Source of the DNA: Siderastrea radians | Lineage: Eukaryota; Cnidaria; Anthozoa; Scleractinia; Rhizangiidae | NCBI GenBank assembly: GCA_964017195.1 | Contig: OZ024895.1 | Span: 15,383,034 to 15,447,033 of the forward strand | Direction: 5' to 3' | DNA length: 64,000 nt | Shown here: positions 18,911 through 27,886 of the stretch, one piece after another | Layout of the letters: the number at the start of each line of letters is the position of its first letter | How positions within the stretch are numbered: position 1 is the first letter of the stretch | Position numbers and translations under genes: made by a program | The notes under the pieces: model-generated | The model's database searches: none | Told to the model about the DNA's origin: nothing | Seen by the model: the letters and a program-made list of their open reading frames with translations, nothing else

Positions 18911-20919
18911 CGTCATATTTTATTTGTCCCTCCAAAAACAAAAGGAACTAATTTTCCTATGTTTTAAAGGTTAGGGTTTGAGATGACATGCAGGCAAACA
19001 TTTTCCCAAGATTGAACCCGAATTTGTGAGGCGGTTATTATTTTCCGAACTGGTATTCTAAAGAAATAACTGTTTGGATGCCCCTGCCTGACTCAAGGTC
19101 CGGCGTGTGTTTTGTGCACATCTTTTGAGAGACCAAGGCCGAAGACAGAATAAATTTCTTGAGGATGTTTCTTTTCTTTGATTGGGGTCAGGTGGAAACA
19201 ACTGTAAGTCGTGTAAACTTGAAGCAAGAGTAGACTCACTTCGACATTTCTATGCATATATTTTCGTCAGGACAAGCTAAAGCAAATAAACGGGTCCATT
19301 TCTTGCACGCGCTGCTTCTCTTAGACAAAAGGTTGGCATATTTCGTAATTTTGGAACTGGAATGAAATTGGTATTTTCAGTTGGCCTTGTCGAGACTAAA
19401 TAGCAATCGAACTATTGTCATTTTGACGCTGGTGATAAATAGCATTCAAAGTTTAGTGCTTCGATTCAGTGAGTTGCCTAATTAAAGTATTTTTCGGATG
19501 CAACGTGTATGCCTGGGAGAGGCTCCTCTATTAAAAAAAGGAAAGAAAATTTTACAAGGTATCCTTAAGAGGGACCAGTATCTCGTTTTGTGGGCAAAGT
19601 AATGTCTCCAGTAGTATTTTTCCCGGATTCTACCTTAAAAAGGGCGAAAACAATTCTGCCTATTTGATATTGTTAGTGCCTAAGTGATTACCTAATAAGA
19701 AAAGTGTTCACAAAGAAAAGCCGAGTTCTAGGAGGTATCTCTGTATTATCTTTGGCAGACAGCTAGGCGACAGCATTTAAATTATCCCTCAAGGGTAGAT
19801 TGAAACTTTTGTTTTATATTTTTCACTACTTAAACTTTAACAAGAAGACACCTGAGGGCGTTTACGTGGGATGTGCTGGTGTATGTAAGGACTATTTTGA
19901 ACGGAGTTGGACAGTTGTCGAGTACATGGGCTGGTACGATATGTGACCCTCCACGCCCCTCCACGGGGTTCAGGGAATAAGTGAGGGCACGTGCACGCAC
20001 ACGACACGTTATAACACGCACGCACGCTTCTGACATACATTATATGCGCATAAAAACAATTGATTTTGGATAGCGTGTCTGCAGCCATTGTTCATATTTG
20101 GCTTACAAAGTGGAGCTTTGTTTTTATAACACGCTAGACTTTTGCTTTTTTAACACGCTAAGCTCCTTAATTCCCTTGACACGGTGGAACTCTTTATAGA
20201 TTACTTGCATTTATGAGCTTCTTATTTGGGTGAATGCTTTTAAAAATTCTGCAGAACATTAACACGAAGGGAAGCAAATTCATTTTTCTCTTAGAAATAT
20301 TGACAATTAGCAATCGATCTATTGTCATTTTGACGCTGGTGATAAATAACTTTTATCTCCTTAAAATGACCCGCCTATGAAAAGATTTGGGAGGTACAGT
20401 CATTGTCTTTAAGCCGCAGTTTCAGTTAGACCTTGTTTAAATAACCGGCCCTCGTGTATCGTCAGATTAATTCATGAGCGACAGAGCCGAGTATTTGGAG
20501 AGTATTTGGAGATCCTGTTGTGCACCGTTGATGTGCACAGCTTAACCCAAGTTTACATGTTTGACTGATTAAAATCTCGCGTCATTGATTTCCCAGTACT
20601 TAGAAGAGATTTTTCCAAGATAATACAGCGGATATTTTTAGCTAGAGGGTTAAATTAGTTTTACAATTTACAATTGACCATGGTCAGACAAAAGGAGACG
20701 TCTCCTAAATTAAAACAAAGTTAGATGCAAGCCCCAAATATATCATGTCATACTCCAATATTATTTGCAGTTTCCCGAATAATTTCTCGAGGCTCCGATT
20801 CCTGGCAATAACTTCAGATTCCCGAATAAATTTTGCCGTTCTCCCAAAACAGATATTCTTAGAGTTGGCACCCCCCGTGACCCCGTGAGTACTAAGATCT
20901 CTGGTTTATTCTTGACGGT
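18911..20919. other. Gene-free interval left of P2 with a 40-bp direct repeat
   Basis: No supported gene. Near-identical ~41-bp segments (AGCAATCGAACTATTGTCAT... and AGCAATCGATCTATTGTCAT...) occur at 19401-19441 and 20310-20350 in the same orientation; both continue TTTTGACGCTGGTGATAAATA. They could be remnants of a repeated element. Confidence 0.55.
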
Positions 20920-21103
20920 AGTAGTATATCAAGAGTCAGACAAATACCACCTGATTCTCAGAGGTTTATTTTCGAATTTTAAACCCCCCCACCATAATAA
21001 ACAAGCTCCCTTTGCTCGCTTGTTTATTATGGTGGGGGGTTTAAAATTCGAAAATAAACCTCTGAGAATCAGGTAGTATTTGTCTGACTCTTGATATACT
21101 ACT
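20920..21103. repeat. Hairpin terminal repeat, left end of P2
   Basis: 184 bp; arms AGTAGTATATCAAGAGTCAG... and the reverse complement, with loop TCCCTTTGCTC. Read from the outside in, the loop has the same polarity as at the other two ends. Inside it is followed by TTACCGAAATAAGCCACCCAGC. The small ORFs on either strand here are shadows of the palindrome. Confidence 0.9.
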
Positions 21104-21210
21104 TTACCGAAATAAGCCACCCAGCATAAAAAAGAAGAAAAATGAAACCGAACACACATAAAAAAAAAAATTATAATCGATTAAATATTTGTGAGACAAA
21201 TTTAATATCA

Positions 21211-21567
21211 ATGGCTGCCGGATTTAACAACTGTCAGATTACCGGAGCAGTTCAAAACCTACCGCCTGAGCTACGTGAGATAATTTACAAACATGTTCTT
21301 GCCATAAAACTGAAAGAGCGAGAGGCTTTGGGTTGGAACCTGGTTCACAATGAGCTTTTAATACAACCTTTCTGTCCTGAAAGGCAGCGGCTTGTTCATA
21401 TTCTGGTGTGTGTAGCCTATATGCATTGTTGTTGTGGAGGGTGTTGTTTCCTTTGTTATAAACAAGAAGAAATCTTACATGAAATAACCACCCCTGTTCC
21501 AATACTTGATATAACTTTAGTCAAATATTGCACTGATTTGTTTGAAGAAGTTTATCATAATCATTAA
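21211..21567 (+). CDS. F-box-like small protein at the P2 end
   Basis: An intact 118-aa ORF from the ATG at 21211 (MAAGFNNCQITGAVQNLPPE). LPPELREIIYKHVLAIKLKERE resembles the helical F-box start (LP.E....I..Y). The middle is Cys-rich (HCCCGGCCFLCYK). F-box proteins recruit targets to SCF ubiquitin ligases, and viruses use them to degrade host factors; here that is inference from a weak match. It is the outermost gene, ~107 bp inside the hairpin, downstream of a CCACCCAGC motif, and converges on the OB-like gene with only one base between stops. Confidence 0.5.
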   Translation: MAAGFNNCQITGAVQNLPPELREIIYKHVLAIKLKEREALGWNLVHNELLIQPFCPERQRLVHILVCVAYMHCCCGGCCFLCYKQEEILHEITTPVPILDITLVKYCTDLFEEVYHNH

Positions 21568-21568
21568 T

Positions 21569-21943
21569 TTATTTTTTTAATTTATAAACAAAATATTCAT
21601 TACCTTCATCAGACATTTTTATACCCATTTTATTAACAAATCGATAAGGATAATATGTAAGATCTTCAACAAGCCGTTTTGGAGCCCATACACGAAAATT
21701 TTCACTATCTTTTGATTTTAAAGTTAAAACAGCTGAAATCCCAAATTTACCTTTTCGGTGTGTAACGTTTAGTATTCTATATATTCCATCAGAAATATCT
21801 CTCCATTTTAAAATTTCAATAATTTCAAAACTTTCTTCCGTTGGCCATTCTTCTTCAACAGAGAAATCTGGTGTATCAAATAACACATCTTTTGATAGGA
21901 AGTCTTCTTGTGAGATCGTGTGTTGATCTGTGTAGATATCCAT
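21569..21943 (-). CDS. Small Polinton protein, possibly OB-fold (single-strand-binding-like)
   Basis: Intact, 124 aa from the ATG at 21943 (MDIYTDQHTISQEDFLSKD). An acidic N-terminus is followed by a compact beta-rich domain (GIYRILNVTHRKGKFGISAVLTL, then SENFRVWAPKRLVEDL) that could be an OB fold. The RVWAPKRL phrase recurs, in my recollection, in small proteins of animal Polintons, but no function is established. In P1 only the first codons survive (10537). The gene runs outward toward the F-box-like gene. Confidence 0.55.
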   Translation of the reverse strand: MDIYTDQHTISQEDFLSKDVLFDTPDFSVEEEWPTEESFEIIEILKWRDISDGIYRILNVTHRKGKFGISAVLTLKSKDSENFRVWAPKRLVEDLTYYPYRFVNKMGIKMSDEGNEYFVYKLKK

Positions 21944-22003
21944 TGTAATATACAATTGGTATACATTTGTTTAATAGCATGTACTTTTCTGCTTGACCTA
22001 AAT

Positions 22004-22021
22004 TAAACCACCCAGCGCACA
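22004..22021. promoter_or_regulatory. Internal copy of the subterminal AAACCACCCAGC motif
   Basis: AAACCACCCAGCGCACAAAA matches the motif just inside each hairpin (21117-21126; on the minus strand at 42010-42020; P1 10458-10472 and 10691-10705). It lies 60 bp upstream of the OB-like gene start on the opposite strand. Repetition next to gene starts suggests a promoter or an end-recognition site. Confidence 0.45.
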
Positions 22022-22150
22022 AAAAGGAAGAAAATTAGATAAACACAAAAAAAGCAAAGGAAAAAACAGGACACAATGAATATACATATTTTAATAAGGA
22101 TTTTTATTGAAAATATAAACAAACTAAAGTTATACAAAAATAGAAAGTTA

Positions 22151-22336
22151 CAGTCTCTTGACAACGGCGGTCATAAAATGACCGCGGTTTCCAAGGAGTT
22201 GCACCCTCTTAACAACGGCGGTCATAAAATGACCGCGGTTTCCAAGGAGATTCAGTCTCTTGACAACGGCGGTTTCCAAGGAAATTCAGCCTCTTGACAA
22301 CGGCGGTCATAAAATGACCGCGGTTTCTAAGGAGAT
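22151..22336. repeat. Tandem 51-bp (17-codon) repeat with internal hairpin
   Basis: Three full units and one shortened (34-bp) unit carry GACAACGGCGGTCATAAAAT and GACCGCGGTTTCCAAGGAG. Each full unit includes the perfect inverted repeat GCGGTCATAAAATGACCGC. The plus frame from 22076 reads SLDNGGHKMTAVSKE-type repeats but is broken by the short unit. It is either a decayed repeat protein or, more likely, a non-coding array of palindromic sites. Confidence 0.75.
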
Positions 22337-22842
22337 TAAAATTAGTCCTGAAAATTTTCAAAGTTACAGTTTCTTGGTTAACTGAAACCAGACACAGTTT
22401 TTTTCGTGTTTGAACGACTTGTTGCCAATAGGATTCATGAGAGGACGGATAAAGCGTTAACTGTAAGTATCGTTTCACGCAGAGATTTTTTCGGCTTTTC
22501 TTGGGAAAGTGTGAAAATCTGTTTAACTGTTGGAAATCAAGCTATCATCGCTTCTTAATGAAGCCACGATGAATATTGCAAAATGACACTATGTTCTGAA
22601 TGAAAGACGTAAAGTTCTGGTTTTCGTCGAAACGTGATTCCCTGAAATAAACAAAACACTGAATTTTGTGACATTCCGCCACGAGTAAGTTGTACACAGT
22701 CTTTCACCCCTTGGCTAGCCGATGAAATTGTTTTCGAACGCAAAGCTGTGTTCGATTTCGATCAATTTATGCTCGTTATTTATCCTCCGACTATTCGTGG
22801 CGGCTAACAAAGCCTAAATCAAGGAGTATCAGAGGAAGCGAT

Positions 22843-23133
22843 CTAAGACCATCTAATGTCTCTCAATAATTCACGCGGATTTCCGTCCATCCTGTTAGTA
22901 AACTTTTCGATTTTGTATACAGCGGGTAAAACTAAGCTCTCCAAGAATGGAAAGAAAAACATGAGGTTCTTTGATATCCTGTCACAATCAACCAAAAAAT
23001 GGAGCAGTGTCTCTGGCTTTTCTATATAGCGAGCGTTAAAAACCGCCTGCCGCGAGAAAACGTGCCTCGCTTTTGCACTGAGCCGACAACAATGAGTGTG
23101 TAATTGTGCGCCCCAAAATGTGCCATTGTACAA
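22843..23133 (-). pseudogene. Possible C-terminal fragment of a non-LTR retrotransposon
   Basis: The segment KPETLLHFLVDCDRISKN followed by FFPFLESLVLPAV resembles the post-reverse-transcriptase cysteine/histidine region (E-x-LxHFLxxC) of animal LINE-type ORF2 proteins. No reverse transcriptase is found upstream. Short and isolated, so the call is tentative. Confidence 0.35.
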
Positions 23134-23500
23134 TCTCTACAGGAATTATTGCCACAAGCTGCGTGTATTCCTTTCCAACTGATAAGATTTTCTCACTATT
23201 TCGAAAAGTTCAGTTTTCAGTATCTTATTTTATTTATTTATTTATTTTCCAATGTCTCCTTTTTTCTAGTTTCTCCGAAAGTTCTAAATACGTACAGAAT
23301 CGCATCAACCGGTACGGACGAAACGCGATTTGTGCTTGTTCAGCGTATGCCTGTATAAATGTCTGAATATTCTCGCGCGAGTTTCAAAAGACTCATTCAA
23401 TGCTTCTGCGATTCTCGTCACTTTCTGCAGTTGCAAGTTTGTACCGCATTCTTAGATTTTATGAAAAATGTTTCCCTTCCACAAATCATTTAACTGAATT

Positions 23501-23663
23501 AGACTACGAGCAGTCTCTCTTTCCGCTCAGGGATAGTCGAGGAAAACGAACAAGCGAGCGAGCGAGTACGAAGTCGCCTGCAGCGTTGAAACGTGACGCG
23601 CCTGTCGAGCCGCTAGTGTAGTGAGACTATCCCTGAGCGGAAAGAGAGGCTGCTCGTAGTCTG
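23501..23663. mobile_element. MITE with AGACTACGAGCAGTCTCTC ends
   Basis: The ~40-bp arms (AGACTACGAGCAGTCTCTCT... and complement, including CTCAGGGATAGTC) enclose an ~80-bp GC-rich middle. The 10-bp TAACTGAATT precedes (23491-23500) and follows (23664-23673) the element, giving a target duplication. Non-coding. Confidence 0.8.
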
Positions 23664-24254
23664 TAACTGAATTTTAAAAACGTATACTGCACGTGACAAA
23701 CCCTCTTTGATGCATGTATATTCGTAACATAAGCCTTCAAATGTAGTTCTTTCCGATCCTGTTATTGAGCAAGCGGGAAACATCTCCCAAGACTTTTATC
23801 ACTGCTTTACTGACAACGAAAAGTGCACGATGAAGACGAGCAGCCGTGAGGAAAAAATGTGGAGGCGAGAGTCAGTGGATTTCTAATTCCCTTTGAGTCC
23901 TTCCTCCTCCCCTCCCTGTCGGTTTTTGGCAACTTGCAAACCAAATATTTCTTGACTTTTATCCAAACATTTTCTTGAAAAGTGCTGGAACTAGGGTCAT
24001 TGAACACACCATACTGGGTGGGTTCCAAATGAACCCACCGGGTTTCAACTTCTTTTATTTACTTTGACACAGTTTTTCACTAGCTAGCTCTGCGATGACA
24101 CTAAGGCAGGACAAAGTTCAAAACAATCAGGTATCATAAACTAAAACCAAACCAATTACAGGATGCCGATAATTAAATGAACCAATGAGAGCTCGTAGCG
24201 AATACGTGTGACCGGTGCCAAGCCTGGAAAAAACGTTCAAAGGCGAAACAAATT

Positions 24255-25235
24255 GGTTGTCATTGTTTTCAGCCATAGCCTTCTCGCTCTCTTCTCGGCC
24301 GGGTCATATTTGTTGTTGTTCTGTTTTTCTTCTGTGTGTGTTTTTTGTTTTGTTTTTACCAACTGCCCTTGGTGTAGCGACATTTATTTCTCGTGACAGT
24401 AGCAAACAAAAGCTGGCAAAAGATGTGTCATCTTGGCAGCCCCGCTAATAAAAGATGTGTCATCTTAAGAGCAGGAATGGTTGCCACCGTCACAAAGAAA
24501 TAAATATTCTTGCGGGGATTGAGTTTCAACCAGGGATTCAGCACTTTTTTTTCCTTTTTTTTTTGTTTCTCGCGACAGCCGCAAACACAAGCTGGCAAAA
24601 GATGTGTCATCTTGGCAGCCCCGCTAATAAAAGATGTGTCATCTTAAGAGCAAGAATGGTTGCCACCGTCACAAAGAAACAAATATTCTTCCGCTGATTG
24701 AATTTCAACCAGGGTTTCAACTCTTTCTTTCTTTTTTTCTTTTCTTTTTTTTTTCTCAAACTTCATTGCTACGAGAAGTGAGAAGACTATGGCTCGGGTT
24801 GATCATGTATTTCGCTAAAAGCTGCTTTCCGACTTAAGGTCGCCGCTTTGAACTTTTTAAATATTTCTTTGTTCATTTTGCCAGTTCGAGTTTTAGTTAT
24901 GCAGGCCGCTCTCGTCCTTATCTCTACTTACTAAGGCCGGGTAGGCTGACAAATCTTTCAAGAAATTATCTGAGCACAAAAGCCTTGGTAACCATAGCTT
25001 TCATTTCTTTTTCACGGCCGGGTCATTATTATCATATGTTTGTTTATTGTTGTTGTTGTTGTTTTTTTTGGTTTTTATCAACTGCTATTTATTTCTTGTG
25101 ACAACAGCAAACACAAACTGGCAAAAGATGTGACATCTTGGCAGCCCTGCTAGTGAAAGATGAGTCATCTTAAGAGCAGGGATGGTTGCTACCGTCACAA
25201 AGAAACAAATATTCTTCAACTGAGTTTCAGCTCTT
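24255..25235. repeat. Three dispersed/tandem copies of a ~165-bp repeat
   Basis: Cores at about 24383-24550, 24561-24725 and 25085-25235 share GCTGGCAAAAGATGTGTCAT, CTTGGCAGCCC, GAGCAGGAATGGTTGC and CACCGTCACAAAGAAA. AGATGTGTCATCTT occurs twice per unit. T-rich tracts separate copies. Non-coding. Confidence 0.8.
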
Positions 25236-26843
25236 CCATGTTTTTACTCAAACATTACTGCTGTGAGAGCTGAGAAGACTCGTAATGTTACTCAGAGGGA
25301 TTGGCCTGTATTAACTAAGTTATGGACTGGCAAAATGAACATCGCAATAACTGAAATTTCAAATATCTTTCCATGAATCAGAGTTAGTAAGTGGCAAAAA
25401 TACTGTCAACTTAGTGGACAGTCATTCTAACAAAAGAGGTGCCTCTTCCATCGTCTGACTTGTTTAATAGACCGAAAAAGCAAAGCCGATTTCAAACATT
25501 ACTGATTTCCTCTGATTCTTTACTTAGCGTCTTACTGCAACCAGACCTTGTAAACAAATTAATGTGGATTAGCTGAAATTAATTTTAATAAATGAATTTG
25601 GTATCTAACTTGTCATACAATGCTGTTTTGCGTTTGTTCGAACCACACAAATTCCCGCCAAAAAATTAGAGTGCTTTTATTGAGCACTGATCGAAGCCGA
25701 TCCAAAATATTGGCGAGAAAAATCTGGCATGTAATTCCTGCAACTTTGCGTTTGTTATAAGCAATGATTTATAGTTGTAATAAGGCGACGAAATCTTAAA
25801 TGCAACCAAGGCATATCTGAGATAAATAACAACGCTGTTGAATTCAGTGAATCGCAGATCGAACGCGTGGGGTCGCCTCTCATATACCGGACACGTGGCT
25901 TTGTTCAGTTCTTGTAGCCCTCTAATATTTTTCCATGCCGACAAGACTACTGAGCTAGCAGCTGCAATTATACCGGTAATTATTTTGCACGGCTTACATA
26001 CAGATTCAACTTACCATAGTCCACTACGCGAGACTTTTGTAAAGGACATCAGGGAAGATTTTTCTAGTCTTGTTCACTGTAATCTAGCTTGAATTTATCC
26101 CATTGTTTGATACCAAACGAAAACAAAATGTCGATTCCCAGACCTCCAGGATAACGTCAATCTAATCACATGGCTTTTAGGCTTCGGAAACGTGTGCATT
26201 GACGGTATTGGAAGGAAAAAACGCCACTGAAATCAGCGTTAAACAACCACTTGTGACATCGCATCGTTTCTCAAGAAAATGAAACCAGAAACTGCAAGAA
26301 AACACTTCACTGATCCTTTTCGTTACTGGCATTCGGTGAGAAATAATAATGTACAAAAGTTAAAAGTCCTCCTGGTCGCGCTCCTGGTGGAAAGTTTATT
26401 CTTGGCGAAAGTCCATCGTGGAGTTTTCTTCTCAAATGCAACAGTCAAATACTAGTCGCATCCAACCAACAGAACAAGCGTTATTATTTTGCTTTTCGCC
26501 GCGTTTTTTCTTTAAATTTTAATTTAAATTTTTTTATTTTTCGATTGCTAACCGGCCTTGAGCGGTCTCACCTTGCCGCAGTTAAATTGTTTTACAAATG
26601 AGTTTTTGGTTCGGGTTTCCTATTTGATTGACCAAAATTGTCTGGTAATGACTTGTGAATGATGCGTAACACTCCTCTATGGGAAAATCAAGTCACGTTT
26701 TATTATGACTTGATGACATGTATAAGTCGGTCCTTACGTCTCCGCTGTTCTGGTTTACATTTGATGCAGTGACATTTCAATCATGAAGCAGCAGATTAGG
26801 ACGCCTTGTGGTAAGCCCATTAGATACGCTTGAAAAACCCCTC

Positions 26844-26876
26844 ACAAATTCTTAGAAAAGTTTTCTAAGAATTTGT
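26844..26876. repeat. Perfect 33-bp palindrome
   Basis: ACAAATTCTTAGAAAA-G-TTTTCTAAGAATTTGT is a perfect inverted repeat with a single central base, at the edge between the foreign segment and the variable-slot gene. It could be a hairpin terminator for the minus-strand gene or a recombination site. Confidence 0.6.
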
Positions 26877-27025
26877 ATGGGACAACAGGAGGTACTTACA
26901 GTTTGCACTTTCTCCGTCCTGTCATGGTATTCAGGCACTTCCAAAACTTAACGGATTTGCAAGACTTGATATAGGTTTTTTTAGGCTTTTCCTTTTTGAA
27001 GTACACACTTGCTACCAGCGATCCT

Positions 27026-27454
27026 TCAGCTTCCCTTTTGTAAAGGAAGTTTTCGAGAAAATGTTTTCATTTCATCATGATAGCTGATATACATTTGAAG
27101 TCTTGCCTTCTGCTCCTCGGAGATGCCTGAAGTTTGCGTACATTGATCAGTGGTTTTCAATGCCAAAAAAAAAAATTCAAATCGCAAGAGTCGTCCCATT
27201 CCATGTTTGTTTCCAAATGATATAAAATGGGGTGATGTCAGTTTTTCTAGTCGCAACGACCAGTTACGACCAGTTGAGGCTTGTGAAAACGGCGGGTGAT
27301 ACATTTCGGGAACTTTCTTTCGATTCAGAACAGTAGAGTTTATTCGGGAAAGTCCCGGCAATGATGAAAGAAAAACAGATTTAGATGTGAAGTCATGATT
27401 CGACAGATCAAGAATGTTCGTCACAGAGTTGAACTGGATGCTTCTCGGGTTCAC
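27026..27454 (-). CDS. Unrecognised protein in the variable slot of P2
   Basis: A 142-aa ORF, MNPRSIQFNSVTNILDLSNH, in the position where P1 has a DUF3102-like gene, right after the conserved paired repeats. Homology to P1 stops between the repeats and this gene. A second frame continues downstream with YFKKEKPKKTYIKSCKSVKF, so the original protein was probably longer and has a frameshift near 27025. Hydrophilic, no membrane segment, no family recognised. Confidence 0.45.
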   Translation of the reverse strand: MNPRSIQFNSVTNILDLSNHDFTSKSVFLSSLPGLSRINSTVLNRKKVPEMYHPPFSQASTGRNWSLRLEKLTSPHFISFGNKHGMGRLLRFEFFFLALKTTDQCTQTSGISEEQKARLQMYISYHDEMKTFSRKLPLQKGS

Positions 27455-27476
27455 TGCTGTATTAGGATTTTTTTAT

Positions 27477-27636
27477 AGGTCGTTCTAGATGATTCTATTT
27501 ACATAACCTTAAAAAGGTGATGACTTATTTTCCAAGGGAAAGTCCCTGTTGTCTCATATACAGGTCGTTCTAGATGATTCTATTTACATAACCTTGACAA
27601 TGTGATGACTCATTTCCAAGGGAAAGTCCCGCGACC
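27477..27636. repeat. Paired ~75-bp direct repeat upstream of the variable slot (P2)
   Basis: Mirror image of the P1 pair at 7446-7614. Copies at about 27477-27545 and 27562-27630 carry AGGTCGTTCTAGATGATTCT, ATGACT(C/T)ATTT and GGGAAAGTCCC. Both elements keep two copies although the following gene differs. Confidence 0.7.
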
Positions 27637-27686
27637 ACCGGCTATGTTTTTAATGCATTGAAGCGTGGTATGCAAATTTATCTGTT

Positions 27687-27857
27687 TTATTTATGCGGAA
27701 CAATATCTTGTCCTGAAATGGGGTAACCATCTTCATCACGAGTTGGTAACAATATTTTTGAAACACATTCACGAGTAATAAATCTTATTTGCAAAATTTC
27801 GGGGGGTGTGAGAAGCTCAACTAGGTGATAGCAAATAGCTTGCAAAATTGCAATCAT
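27687..27857 (-). CDS. Conserved micro-ORF (56 aa) downstream of the fibre gene
   Basis: Starts MIAILQAICYHLVELLTPPE and ends GQDIVPHK. It is homologous to the P1 ORF at 7207-7371 and lies 29 bp past the fibre-gene stop. Most differences between the copies preserve the reading frame and residue character. Function unknown. Confidence 0.6.
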   Translation of the reverse strand: MIAILQAICYHLVELLTPPEILQIRFITRECVSKILLPTRDEDGYPISGQDIVPHK

Positions 27858-27886
27858 TTCGAAAGATATTTAATTACTTTGAAAAT

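Larger units (their letters stand above)
22340..26840. other. Non-Polinton-like segment inside P2
   Basis: No viral gene is recognisable across 4.5 kb. It contains a possible non-LTR retrotransposon fragment (22843-23133), a MITE (23501-23663) and three copies of a ~165-bp repeat. P1 has no counterpart between its variable-slot gene and its end. It is best read as DNA inserted into P2 after integration, though an unrecognised cargo region cannot be excluded. Confidence 0.5.

Noticed and set aside
18529..18974. Overlapping plus-strand ORFs around 18650-18970
   Set aside because: They lie in a dispersed repeat with a GGACGTAC microsatellite; the RTDVRMYGRTD-like text is repeat translation.
20885..21159. 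Small ORFs on both strands within the P2 hairpin (also 42091-42306)
   Set aside because: The same text is read on both strands because the DNA is palindromic; no codon constraint.
24255..25235. CRISPR-like or satellite array
   Set aside because: Only three irregularly spaced copies with T-rich separators; ordinary dispersed repeat.
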